Shown: positions 17,902 to 26,423, counted from the first letter of the stretch. The stretch is DNA of 64,000 nt from Streptomyces sp. NBC_00572 (GCF_026341815.1 NZ_JAPENX010000001.1:7068001-7132000), one strand, 5' to 3'. Notes: generated by a model from the sequence alone, not told the origin. A program made the numbers and translations.

Positions 17902-18663
17902 TCAGGCGTACGCCCCCGACAGCAGATGTCCGGCACCGGGGGCCTCGGCCCGGAGGTCCAGGGCGCGCAGCATCTGGTGGGCGGTGCACACGGCGGCCGA
18001 CACGACCGGCTTGCCCAGGAGCTGTTCGGCTTCCTCGATGACGTCGAGCGAGGGCATCTGCACACAGGCGGAGAGGACGACCGCGTCGGCGTCGGCGTGG
18101 TCGAGCGCGCGGGCGAGTCCGGGCAGCCTGGCCGGGTCGTGGGCGGCCACGTCCAGGTTGTTCGGGATCTCCAGGGCCTGGTGGTCGAGGACGTCGATGC
18201 CCTCCCGGGTGAGGTAGTCCACGACGGTCCGGGTGAGGGGGCGCATGTAGGGGGCGAGCAGGGCGATCTTCTTGGCGCCGATGGTGTTCAGTCCGTGGAC
18301 GAGGGCTCCCGCGCTGGTGACGACGGGCGCGGGAGCGCCGTTCTCGACGGTACGCAGGTGGAGCCGCTCCTCGGAGACCCGGTGGTAGCCCGGTCCCATG
18401 CTCATGATGGCGACGAGACAGGCGTACCCGAGTACGTCGACCCGCGCGTCGGACAGTTCCACGGCACAGCGGTCGGAGTCGGCGTCCATGGCCTTGAGCT
18501 GTTCCGGGGTCACATGGGTCATGCGCATCCGGCTGGAGTGGAAGGTGAACCGCTCGTCCGGCGCGACGGCCGCGCGGGCGCGCAGGATCGCGGGGACCTC
18601 GGTCTCCATGGTGACGTTCGAGCTCGGCACGATCTGGCCGATGCGATAGGTACGGGGTGGCAC
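17902..18663 (-). CDS. Maleate cis-trans isomerase (Asp/Glu racemase superfamily)
   Basis: 253 residues from GTG 18663, which has GAGGAG ahead of it. Family motifs are IGQIVPSSNVTMETE at the start, GYACLVAIMSMGPGYHR (Cys82) and VLSACVQMPSLDVIE (Cys200). These two cysteines are the catalytic pair of maleate isomerases, which convert maleate to fumarate via a covalent Cys adduct. PSSNVTMETE is the carboxylate-binding loop. Its presence in a ring-cleavage operon without a maleylpyruvate isomerase suggests that maleate is the intermediate formed. Arylmalonate decarboxylase is the nearest alternative, but the paired cysteines and the loop favour maleate isomerase. Confidence 0.85.
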   Translation of the reverse strand: MPPRTYRIGQIVPSSNVTMETEVPAILRARAAVAPDERFTFHSSRMRMTHVTPEQLKAMDADSDRCAVELSDARVDVLGYACLVAIMSMGPGYHRVSEERLHLRTVENGAPAPVVTSAGALVHGLNTIGAKKIALLAPYMRPLTRTVVDYLTREGIDVLDHQALEIPNNLDVAAHDPARLPGLARALDHADADAVVLSACVQMPSLDVIEEAEQLLGKPVVSAAVCTAHQMLRALDLRAEAPGAGHLLSGAYA

Positions 18664-18690
18664 GGGTGACTCCTCGTTCTCGTACGTATG

Positions 18691-18768
18691 TGTCCGGCGT
18701 TTGTGTCTGGCGTACATGTCCGGCGTCGGTGTCCGACGTATTCGTCCGGCGTCGGTGTCCGATGGGGA
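18691..18768. repeat. Six tandem copies of a 13-bp unit inside the aromatic operon
   Basis: Units start exactly every 13 bases at 18691, 18704, 18717, 18730, 18743 and 18756. The consensus is TGTCCGGCGT plus three variable bases. The array fills most of the gap between the hydrolase stop codon (touching it) and the isomerase gene. Possible roles are a minisatellite, an RNA processing element or a spacer. Confidence 0.85.
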
Positions 18769-19668
18769 TCAGCGCGCGTCGGCCACGGGATTGGTGAGTG
18801 TGCCGATCAGCTCGACCGTGGCCTCGACCGTGTCACCGGGCGCGAGGAATTCCGGCGGGACCATGCCGGCCCCGACCCCGGAGGGCGAACCCGTCGCGAT
18901 CACATCGCCGGGCTCCAGCGTCATGCCGGAGCTGATGTCGGCGATCAGGCGGGCGATCGGGAAGAGCATGTGCCGCGTGTTCGACTTCTGCTTGGTGACG
19001 CCGTTGACGCGCAGCGAGAGGTCCAGGGCCATCGGGTCCGGGATCGCGTCGGCGGTGACGACCACCGGGCCGAAGGGCGCGTACGAGTCCTGTCCCTTGG
19101 AGAAGAACCACTGGCCGGAGCGGCGCTGGTCGCGGGCGCTGATGTCGTTGACGATGCTGAAGCCGAAGATGTGGCCGTACGCCTCCTCCTCGCTCACGCG
19201 GTACGCCGTCCGGCCGATGACGACGGCGAGTTCGCACTCCCAGTCCAGCTGCGTGGTGAGATCGGCGTTGTGCAGGATGGGCGCGCCCGGGCCGGTGACG
19301 GCGGTGGCGGGCTTGCTGAACAGCACGGGGCGAGGCGGGAGTTCCTTGTCGGTGTCGAGGCTGCGGCTGGACTCCTCGACGTGCTCGACGTAGTTGAGGC
19401 CGACTCCGATGATCTTGCCGGGCCGGAAGGGTGCGCTCAGCCGGACGTCCTCGGTCCGGTGGACGGCGTGGTCCGGACGGTCCCCGTCGAGCAGCCGGCG
19501 CACGGTGTCCAGGGCGGCCGGGCCGGCCTGGACCAGGCCCAGCAGGTCGTTCGGGACCGAGGTGCCCGTGTGGTCGGCGAGGGCGGTGAGGTCGAGGACG
19601 TGGTCGTCGGTCTCGACGCCCAGCCGCGGTGCGGCACCGGTGGTGGTCGTGAAGGTCAGCAGACGCAT
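18769..19668 (-). CDS. Fumarylacetoacetate hydrolase-family hydrolase (acylpyruvate hydrolase)
   Basis: 299 residues. An N-terminal 70-residue domain is followed by the FAH fold: GKIIGVGLNYVEHVEES, PVLFSKPATAVTGPG, then DWECELAVVIGR with the metal-binding acidic residues, NDISARDQRR, and TGSPSGVGAGMVPPEFL. Such enzymes cleave C-C bonds of fumarylpyruvate, maleylpyruvate or similar acylpyruvates with a divalent metal. Between the gentisate-type dioxygenase and the maleate isomerase it most likely splits the ring-cleavage product to pyruvate and maleate or fumarate. The gene starts 16 bases after the dioxygenase gene, on the same transcript. Confidence 0.85.
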   Translation of the reverse strand: MRLLTFTTTTGAAPRLGVETDDHVLDLTALADHTGTSVPNDLLGLVQAGPAALDTVRRLLDGDRPDHAVHRTEDVRLSAPFRPGKIIGVGLNYVEHVEESSRSLDTDKELPPRPVLFSKPATAVTGPGAPILHNADLTTQLDWECELAVVIGRTAYRVSEEEAYGHIFGFSIVNDISARDQRRSGQWFFSKGQDSYAPFGPVVVTADAIPDPMALDLSLRVNGVTKQKSNTRHMLFPIARLIADISSGMTLEPGDVIATGSPSGVGAGMVPPEFLAPGDTVEATVELIGTLTNPVADAR

Positions 19669-19684
19669 GGGGGCTCCTCGTGGG

Positions 19685-20803
19685 TCAGGCGGCGGTCACG
19701 GGCTGGTGGCCGCCGTTGTCGGGGTACGCCTCTTCCCGGTGGAAGCCGAGCGAGCGCATGACGGGGAAGTCGTTGAAGGAGAAGAGGCAGGCGTCCTCGG
19801 ACGGGTCGAGGTTGTGGTGCTCGTGCCAGGCCCAGGAAGGGACGCAGAAGATGTCCCCTTCCCGCCACTCGAAGCGCCGTCCTGCGATCACCGACGCGCC
19901 CCGGCCCTTGGCGACGGTGTAGATCACCGAGCCGGTGTGCCGGTGGGCCGCGGTGGCCTGGCCGGGGCGCAGAAGCTGCATGTGAGCGCCCATGGTCGGC
20001 ATCACCGAGCCGCCGGTCACCGGGTTGGTGTACTCGGCGATGACCCCGTCGTACGGGGACCCCTCCGTCGCCTCGGCGAGGCCGCGCAGGGCCTCGTAGG
20101 TCGGCTCCCACGGGTAGGCGAGCAGCGGCGAATGGGGCCGCGTCCACGTGTCCGACCCGTACGGGAGGAGGGTGCCGGAGTAGGTGAGGACGGAGGAGTT
20201 GACCACCTTCCCGGGCATCTGGTGGAGGTCGGGGTGCACCTCGTAGAACCCGGCGTCCAGGGCGTTGACCAGGGGGATGTCCAGACCGTCCTGCCAGATC
20301 ACCGGGGCGTCGGTCCCGTCGTTGCCGTGTTCGTGCCAGGTGCCGTTCGGGGTGATGGCGAAGTCGCGCGGGCCGACCTTGAGCTTCTCGCCGTCGACGA
20401 TCGTCCACGCGCCGGTGCCCTCGTGGACGAAGCGCAGGGCGGCGGCCTGGTGGCGGTGGGCGGTCATCGCCTCACCGGGGCCCATGATCTGGAGGCCCGT
20501 GTAGAGCAGACCGGCGGCGGCGCTGACGTCCTTGCGGCCCGGGTTGACCAGCATCACGACGCGGCGGCCCGCGTCGTCGGCCTTGACGAGACCGAGGGCC
20601 TTGTGGACGAGGGGCCGCAGCTCCTCGTAACGCCACAGCACGGGAACGGACTTGGGCTGGGGGTACCAGGGCTCGATGTCGTTGGCGACGGTCCACAGCG
20701 CGCCGGCGTCCAGTGCTTCGAGCTCGCCGTAGTACGCGGTGAGTTCCGGGGTGTCGGAGACCCGGGCGCGGCCGAGCATCGTGTCGTCCTGCTCGATGGT
20801 CAT
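19685..20803 (-). CDS. Gentisate 1,2-dioxygenase-type bicupin
   Basis: 372 residues with two cupin domains. The first holds AHRHQAAALRFV and GTWHEHGND, giving iron ligands His116, His118 and His157. The second has AAHRHTGSVIYTV and SWAWHEHHN. This is the gentisate/1-hydroxy-2-naphthoate/salicylate 1,2-dioxygenase family, which opens a ring next to a carboxyl group with Fe(II) and oxygen. Gentisate is the best guess because the operon also encodes a 5-hydroxylase type enzyme. 5-Hydroxyanthranilate remains possible. Its ATG overlaps the nitrilase stop, so the two are translated together. Confidence 0.87.
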   Translation of the reverse strand: MTIEQDDTMLGRARVSDTPELTAYYGELEALDAGALWTVANDIEPWYPQPKSVPVLWRYEELRPLVHKALGLVKADDAGRRVVMLVNPGRKDVSAAAGLLYTGLQIMGPGEAMTAHRHQAAALRFVHEGTGAWTIVDGEKLKVGPRDFAITPNGTWHEHGNDGTDAPVIWQDGLDIPLVNALDAGFYEVHPDLHQMPGKVVNSSVLTYSGTLLPYGSDTWTRPHSPLLAYPWEPTYEALRGLAEATEGSPYDGVIAEYTNPVTGGSVMPTMGAHMQLLRPGQATAAHRHTGSVIYTVAKGRGASVIAGRRFEWREGDIFCVPSWAWHEHHNLDPSEDACLFSFNDFPVMRSLGFHREEAYPDNGGHQPVTAA

Positions 20804-21822
20804 ACGTCCTCCTCAGGAGCGGTGCTGGTCACGGGGCCGGTCAGTGGCATGGTGAACGTCACGGGCGGGCGCGGGGTGTTGTCGACTTCGAGGCGGAAGA
20901 TGTCGAAGCGGTTGTAGTGGCCGGTGATGTCGTGCATCTGCTTGGGCTGGATGCAGCGGCCGAGGTCGATCTCGCCGTAGACGATGCCCTCGTCGTCGAC
21001 GAGCGGTTCGACGACGGGTCGGCCGTCGGGGCCGAAGATGCCGGACAGCGCGCTGCGCGGCCGCTGGAACTGGGCGCGCAGCTCCTCGTCGTCCCCGGCG
21101 ACCATGTCGACGATCTCCGGGGAGACGGTGGAGCAGGCGACGACGGAGAAGACCTTCCCCTCGAAGCTGTGGGCCGCGGTACGGACGGCGATCGCGTCGG
21201 CCATGTCGTAGTCGGCCGGGGCGACGGGCAGCGCGATGTAGCAGGCGGCGTGCACGAGTTCGCCCTGCGCGAGGAGGGTGAACCGGGCCAATGTATTGGT
21301 GTTCTCGCCGCAGGCGAGGGCGCCGAGCGGGCCGACGGGCGTCCGGTGGACGCGCAGCGAACTGCCGTCACCGCCGGTCCACGTCAGCTTCTCGGCCCAT
21401 GTCGGCACCAACTTGCGGTGCACCCCGAGGAGTTCGCCGTCCGGGCCGATGGTGAGCAGCGTGTTGTAGAGGACGCCGAGGCTGTGGGCGGCACGCTCGT
21501 TGACGCCGATGACGAGGACCACGCCGTACTGGCGGGCCGCCGCGCGCAGGGTGTCGACGTACGGGCCGGGGACGTCCACGGAGGCGCGCTGGAGGCGCTC
21601 GAACCAGGGCGAGCCCTGGATCGGGTTCATCGTCCAGTTCCAGTACGGGTATCCGGGAACGAACACCTCGGGGAACACGATCAGTCGGGCACCGTTCCCG
21701 GCCGCCTCGGCGATCAGGGCGACGGCCTTGTCGACGGTGGCGGCGGGATCGAGGTAGACGGGCGAGGCCTGGACGGCGGCGGCCGTGAACCGGGGCAGGT
21801 CGTCAAGGGGCGGATGTGGCAC
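20800..21822 (-). CDS. Nitrilase (aryl/aliphatic nitrile aminohydrolase type)
   Basis: 340 residues from a GTG with AGGGGAG upstream. The nitrilase triad is complete: Glu52 in IVFPEVFVPGYP, Lys137 in GVHRKLVPTWAEK and Cys171 in ALACGENTN. PGYPYWNW and the length are typical of true nitrilases that turn a nitrile into the acid plus ammonia, not of amidases or carbamoylases. Such enzymes form spiral oligomers in the cytosol. Its gene lies between the hydroxylase and the dioxygenase genes, with overlap to the latter. It probably feeds an aromatic acid into the pathway. The natural nitrile is unknown. Confidence 0.87.
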   Translation of the reverse strand: MPHPPLDDLPRFTAAAVQASPVYLDPAATVDKAVALIAEAAGNGARLIVFPEVFVPGYPYWNWTMNPIQGSPWFERLQRASVDVPGPYVDTLRAAARQYGVVLVIGVNERAAHSLGVLYNTLLTIGPDGELLGVHRKLVPTWAEKLTWTGGDGSSLRVHRTPVGPLGALACGENTNTLARFTLLAQGELVHAACYIALPVAPADYDMADAIAVRTAAHSFEGKVFSVVACSTVSPEIVDMVAGDDEELRAQFQRPRSALSGIFGPDGRPVVEPLVDDEGIVYGEIDLGRCIQPKQMHDITGHYNRFDIFRLEVDNTPRPPVTFTMPLTGPVTSTAPEEDV

Positions 21823-21837
21823 GGGGGTTCTCCCCTT

Positions 21838-24207
21838 TCAGTGGGCGAGGGAGACGGCGGCGACCTCGGCGGGCCCACCGCCGGTCCCGACTGCGTGGGT
21901 GTTGGCGTCGGCCTTGGTGTGGGCGGTGGTGGCGCGCGGCAGCCAGCGCTGATGCACGGGTACGGCGGGCTGCCGCAGGAGTTCGAGACGCGGCGGCACC
22001 CGGTCCGTACGGCCCGCGGGCGGTCGCCCGCTGCCTGCCCTCCATGACGGTGCCCAGGGCGCGGCCGGCCCGCGGTAACCCTGCGCGGCGGCCGCGTGCA
22101 ACGTCCACAGCGGGTCGTGGAGCTGGGCCCGCCCCACACCGCACAGGTCGGCGCGGCCGGCCAGGATGATCGAGTTCACGTCGTCGTACGACGAGATGGC
22201 GCCGACGGCGATCGTCGGGACCCCGGTGGCGTTGCGGATCAGGTCGGCGTACGGAGTCTGGTAACTGCGGCCGAAGCGGGGCCGCTCGTGGGGGACCACC
22301 TCGCCGGTGGAGACGTCGATGGCATCGGCACCCGCCTCGGCGAGCGCGCGGGCGATGCCCACCGCGTCCGCCTCGCTCAGCCCGCCCTCCGCCCAGTCGG
22401 CCGCGGAGATCCGCACGAGCAGCGCCTTGCCCGCCGGCCACGACTCCCGTACGGCAGACAGCACTTCCAGCGGGAAGCGCAGCCGTCCGGCGAGGCTGCC
22501 GCCGTACTCGTCGGTGCGCAGATTGGTCAGGGGGGAGAGGAAGCCGGACATCAGATGCCCGTGCCCGTACTGGAGTTCCACGGCGTCGAAGCCCGCCCGG
22601 TCGGCGCGCCGGGCCGCGCGCACGAAGTCCCGTACGACCAGATCCATGTCGCCGCGCGTCGCCTCGCGCGGCACCGGGCCCTGCTCGTCCCAGGACAGCG
22701 GGGAGGCGGCGAGGAGCGGTCCGGCGGCCGCGCGGCGCCCCGCATGGGTGAGCTGGACACCGAGGCAGGTGCCGCTCTGGCCGTGCACGAAGTCGGCGAT
22801 CCGCCGCCAGGCGGCCTCCTGGTCGTCGTCCCAGAGGCCGGGGCAGCCCGGGTCCGGGCGGGCGTCGGCGCTCACGGCGGTCATGCCGGCGACGACCAGA
22901 CCGGCCCCGCCGAGAGCCTGGGTGCTCAGATGGACGAGGTCGAAGTCGCCCGGGACGCCGTCACGGGCCGTGGCGAGCGCGGTGGGCGGGACGACGACAC
23001 GGTTGCGCAGGTGCAGCCCGCCGACGCGGAAGGGCCGGAACATCGGCGGAACGGGCGCGGTGGTGTTGACGGCGTCGGTGAAGGCCTCGTCGCGGACGCG
23101 CAGGTTGTCGTAGGTGACGCGGCGGCTGCGGGTCAGCAGGTTGAACGCGAACTGGTGCGGGTCCTGACCGGTGTAGCGGTCGACGTTCTCGAACCATTCG
23201 AGGCTGGCCTGCGCGGCCCGCTGGGTGGACTCCACGACCGGCCGACGCTCGTCCTCGTACGCGGCGAGCGCGCCCGGGACGTCCGCCGGGTGCTCGTGCA
23301 GGCAGGCCGCGAGGGCGAGGGCGTCCTCCATGGCGAGCTTGGTGCCGGAGCCGATGGAGAAGTGGGCCGTGTGGGCGGCGTCGCCCAGCAGGACCACGTT
23401 CTCGTGCCGCCAGGTGCGGTTGCGTACCGTCGTGAAGCGGAGCCACTTGGAGTTGTTGGGCAGGAGCCGGTGGCCGTCCAGGTGCCCGGCCAGGATCTCC
23501 TCGCAGCGCCGGATGCTCTCCTCGTCGCTGGCGCCGGGCGGGTACGCGCGTCCGGCGGAGTCCGCGAAACCAGCGCGCCGCCAGGCGTCCTCGTCCAGCT
23601 CGACGATGAAGGTGGAGCGCGTGTCGTCGTACGGGTACGCGTGCACCTGGAGGGTGCCGAAGTCCCGCTGCTCCACGATGAAGGTGAAGGCCTCGAAGAC
23701 CTTGTCGGTGCCCAGCCACATGTAGCGGCCGGAGCGCTCGTCGAGGTCGGGGCCGAAGGTGTCGGCGTAGGCGGCGCGGGTGGCCGAACGGACGCCGTCG
23801 CAGGCCACCACCAGGTCGTACTCGGCGGAGAGCTGCTCCGCGGCCGGTGCCTGGGTGCGGTAGCGGACGTCCACGGCGAGGTCGGCGCAACGGTCCTGGA
23901 GGATCCGCAGCAGGCTCCGACGGCCCAGCGCGGCGAAGCCGTGGCCTCCCGAGGTGAGGGTCCGCCCCCGGTAGCGCACGTCGATGTCGCTCCAGCGGGC
24001 GAACTCCGCCGACATGGCGGCATGGACGACCGGATCGGCGGTCGCGATGCCGTCCAGGGTCTCGTCGGAGAAGACGACCCCGAAGCCGAACGTGTCGTCG
24101 GGGGCGTTGCGCTCCCAGACCGTGACCTCCCAGTCCGGGGAGAGCTGCTTGGCCAGGGCCGCGAAGTACAGGCCGCCCGGCCCTCCTCCGATGACTGCTA
24201 CGCGCAC
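21838..24207 (-). CDS. Fused FAD aryl-CoA hydroxylase and old-yellow-enzyme domain (salicylyl-CoA 5-hydroxylase / 2-aminobenzoyl-CoA monooxygenase type)
   Basis: 789 residues, GTG start 5 nt after a perfect AGGAGGT. Residues 1-395 are a PHBH-type FAD monooxygenase: VAVIGGGPGGLYFA dinucleotide fold, VVACDGVRS, and NVVLLGDAAHTAHFSIGSG. Residues about 405-740 are an OYE-type flavin domain: PFRVGGLHLRNRVVV, QLTHAGRRA, and GFDAVELQYGHGHLMSGFLSP. The same fusion is known from 2-aminobenzoyl-CoA monooxygenase/reductase and from proteins labelled bifunctional salicylyl-CoA 5-hydroxylase/oxidoreductase. The substrate is thus an ortho-substituted benzoyl-CoA. The last 50 residues are low-complexity. 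The gene overlaps the ligase gene by 10 bases. Confidence 0.85.
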   Translation of the reverse strand: MRVAVIGGGPGGLYFAALAKQLSPDWEVTVWERNAPDDTFGFGVVFSDETLDGIATADPVVHAAMSAEFARWSDIDVRYRGRTLTSGGHGFAALGRRSLLRILQDRCADLAVDVRYRTQAPAAEQLSAEYDLVVACDGVRSATRAAYADTFGPDLDERSGRYMWLGTDKVFEAFTFIVEQRDFGTLQVHAYPYDDTRSTFIVELDEDAWRRAGFADSAGRAYPPGASDEESIRRCEEILAGHLDGHRLLPNNSKWLRFTTVRNRTWRHENVVLLGDAAHTAHFSIGSGTKLAMEDALALAACLHEHPADVPGALAAYEDERRPVVESTQRAAQASLEWFENVDRYTGQDPHQFAFNLLTRSRRVTYDNLRVRDEAFTDAVNTTAPVPPMFRPFRVGGLHLRNRVVVPPTALATARDGVPGDFDLVHLSTQALGGAGLVVAGMTAVSADARPDPGCPGLWDDDQEAAWRRIADFVHGQSGTCLGVQLTHAGRRAAAGPLLAASPLSWDEQGPVPREATRGDMDLVVRDFVRAARRADRAGFDAVELQYGHGHLMSGFLSPLTNLRTDEYGGSLAGRLRFPLEVLSAVRESWPAGKALLVRISAADWAEGGLSEADAVGIARALAEAGADAIDVSTGEVVPHERPRFGRSYQTPYADLIRNATGVPTIAVGAISSYDDVNSIILAGRADLCGVGRAQLHDPLWTLHAAAAQGYRGPAAPWAPSWRAGSGRPPAGRTDRVPPRLELLRQPAVPVHQRWLPRATTAHTKADANTHAVGTGGGPAEVAAVSLAH

Positions 24208-26423
24208 GGGGTACCTCCTGTGGTTCCGGTGATGAGCTCGGGGGCCTGCGGGCCCGCCGTGGTGAGGACCTCGCGCACGTCCGCGGGCCAGGGGGTGGTG
24301 CCGGTGGCCCGGGCCGCCGAGTGGGCGATGACCATGCGACCGGTCGCGGCCTCCGCACCCTCCGCGCCGAGGACGGTGAAGGCGTAGTGCAGGGAGCTCG
24401 TGCCGACCTTGGTGACCCGCAGCTCGGTGCGGACCGCCTCGCCGAACCAGAGCCGGGCTCGGTAGTCGGCCTCGAAGTGGACGCGCGGCGTACTGCCGAA
24501 GAGGTGCGACAGGCCCAGGCGGCGCAGCAGCACGGCCTCGGCCGCCTCGACCCAGCGCACGACGGTGGAGTGGTGGTAGTGGCCGGCGGCGTCCGTGTCG
24601 GGCCACTCCACGCGGCGCTCGACCGTGACACTGGGCAGACGCCGGACCAGCGGCTCGGCGGCTCCGGCGGCGCGTCTTCCCTCGCCGGCAACGGCGGCGA
24701 CACGGGATGCCTCGGCCGCATCCGTACGGGTGGTGTCGCCGGGACGGGCCGGTTCTGCGCGTGTGTCCTCGGCGCGGGCCTCGGCCCGCGCGCGTTGGCG
24801 CAGCTCGCCGCGCTGGAGCTTGCCGGTGGCCGTTCGGGGGAGATCCCCGACGAACGCGACGGCCCTGGGGTACTTGTACGGCGCGATGGCCTGCTTGACG
24901 TGGGCCTGGAGCTCCCGGGCCGTGGCCTCGGCCGCCGGGGTGCCGTCGCGCAGGACGACGTACGCCTTGACGATCATGCCGCGCCGCACGTCGGGGGCGC
25001 CGACGACCCCGCAGTCCTCGACGTAGGGATGGGCGGCGAGGGCCTTCTCGACTTCCGGGCCCGCGATGTTGTACCCGGAGGAGACGATCATGTCGTCGCT
25101 GCGGGCCACGTACCAGAAGTATCCGTCGGCGTCCCGTATGTAGGTGTCGCCGGTGACGTTCCAGCCGTTCCTGACGTACGTGGTCTGCCGCGGGTCGGCG
25201 AGATAGCGGCAGCCCGTCGGGCCCGTCACGGCGAGCAGTCCCGGCTGCCCGTCCGGTACCGGATCGCCCTGCTCGTCGACCACGGCGGCGCGGTATCCGG
25301 GGACGGGCCGGCCCGTGGAGCCGGGGCGGATGTCCTCGTCGGCGGCGGAGATGAACACGTGCAGCATCTCGGTGGCACCGATGCCGTCGATGATGCGCAG
25401 GCCCGTGGCGGCGTGGAAGTCCTCCCAGACGGTGGCGGGCAGGGGTTCTCCGGCCGACACGCAGCGACGGAGACCGGACAGCTTCCCGGTCGCACCGGCG
25501 GCCATGATCGCCCGGTAGGCGGTGGGGGCGGTGAACAGGACGGTCACACCGTGTGCGGCGACCAGCTCGGCCAGCTCCTCGGGGGCGGCCTGCTCGATCA
25601 ACAGGGTCGAGGCGCCCACGTGCAGCGGGAAGACCACGAGCCCGCCGAGACCGAACGTGAAAGCGAGCGGCGGGGTGCCGGTGAAGACGTCGTCGGGACC
25701 GGGCTTGAGGACGTGACGCGAGAACGTGTCGGCGTTGGCGAGGACGTCCCGGTGGAAGTGGAGGGTCGCCTTGGGGCGTCCCGTCGTACCCGAGGTGAAG
25801 GCGATCAGCGCCACGTCTTCGGCTGCCGTCTCGACGGCGGTGAACCGGCCTTCCTTCGTGGCACAGAGGGCGGTCAGATCACCCGCGTCGGGGCCCCCGT
25901 AGGGGATGACGGGCAGAGCCGGCGGGGCGGCGCTTCCCGGTGGGCCCGGCGGGTCCGCGGAATCGAGTTCCGCGAGGTAGCGGTGGTCGCACAGGGCGAC
26001 CGTCGGACGGCTGATCTCGCACAGTTCGGCGAGTTCGGCGGAGCGCAGCAGCGGCATCGTCGTGACGGCCACGCCGCCGGCCTTGAGCACGCCGAACCAC
26101 GCGGCGACGAGCCAGGGGTTGTTGGGGCCTCGCAGCAGGACACGATTGCCGGGCCGGAGTCCGTGGTTTTCGGTGAGCACCTGGGCGACCTGATCGGCGC
26201 GCCGCTGGAGCTCGCCGTAGGTCCAGCGTTCGGTCGGGGTCAGCAGACAGGGCCGGTCGCGGCCCCAGCGTTCGACCGCGTCGTCGAGCAGGCGGCGGGC
26301 GCAGTTGAGCCGGTCGGGATAGTCCAACTCCGGTAGGTCGAAGTGGAGTTCGGGCCAGAGGGAGAAGTCGGGCAGCCGGTCGCGGCAGAAGGAATCGGCG
26401 TGCGCCGAAGGGGAGAGCTCCAT
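24198..26423 (-). CDS. Benzoate-type CoA ligase fused to a hotdog acyl-CoA thioesterase
   Basis: 741 residues. Residues about 30-545 are an ANL adenylating enzyme of the benzoate/2-aminobenzoate-CoA ligase branch: P-loop FTSGTTGRPKATLHFH, GIGATEMLHVF, SGYNIAGPEVE and PRTATGKLQR. An Ala/Arg/Glu-rich linker (about 546-605) leads to a 4HBT hotdog domain starting VERRVEWPDTDAAGHYHHSTVVRW, with the catalytic-type Asp near DTDAAGH. The ligase would make the aryl-CoA and the thioesterase would release the hydroxylated acid before ring cleavage. Both steps would be in one polypeptide. It is the first gene of the operon, 40 bases behind a promoter. ATG 26423 was preferred over an upstream TTG. Confidence 0.87.
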   Translation of the reverse strand: MELSPSAHADSFCRDRLPDFSLWPELHFDLPELDYPDRLNCARRLLDDAVERWGRDRPCLLTPTERWTYGELQRRADQVAQVLTENHGLRPGNRVLLRGPNNPWLVAAWFGVLKAGGVAVTTMPLLRSAELAELCEISRPTVALCDHRYLAELDSADPPGPPGSAAPPALPVIPYGGPDAGDLTALCATKEGRFTAVETAAEDVALIAFTSGTTGRPKATLHFHRDVLANADTFSRHVLKPGPDDVFTGTPPLAFTFGLGGLVVFPLHVGASTLLIEQAAPEELAELVAAHGVTVLFTAPTAYRAIMAAGATGKLSGLRRCVSAGEPLPATVWEDFHAATGLRIIDGIGATEMLHVFISAADEDIRPGSTGRPVPGYRAAVVDEQGDPVPDGQPGLLAVTGPTGCRYLADPRQTTYVRNGWNVTGDTYIRDADGYFWYVARSDDMIVSSGYNIAGPEVEKALAAHPYVEDCGVVGAPDVRRGMIVKAYVVLRDGTPAAEATARELQAHVKQAIAPYKYPRAVAFVGDLPRTATGKLQRGELRQRARAEARAEDTRAEPARPGDTTRTDAAEASRVAAVAGEGRRAAGAAEPLVRRLPSVTVERRVEWPDTDAAGHYHHSTVVRWVEAAEAVLLRRLGLSHLFGSTPRVHFEADYRARLWFGEAVRTELRVTKVGTSSLHYAFTVLGAEGAEAATGRMVIAHSAARATGTTPWPADVREVLTTAGPQAPELITGTTGGTPCA

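Noticed and set aside
18691..18768. CRISPR-like array
   Set aside because: The repeat period is 13 bases with 3 variable bases; there are no spacers of 25-40 bases and no cas genes.
19685..20803. Bicupin as 1-hydroxy-2-naphthoate dioxygenase
   Set aside because: Possible by family alone, but the neighbouring 5-hydroxylase-type enzyme and the FAH/maleate isomerase genes fit gentisate-type cleavage better.
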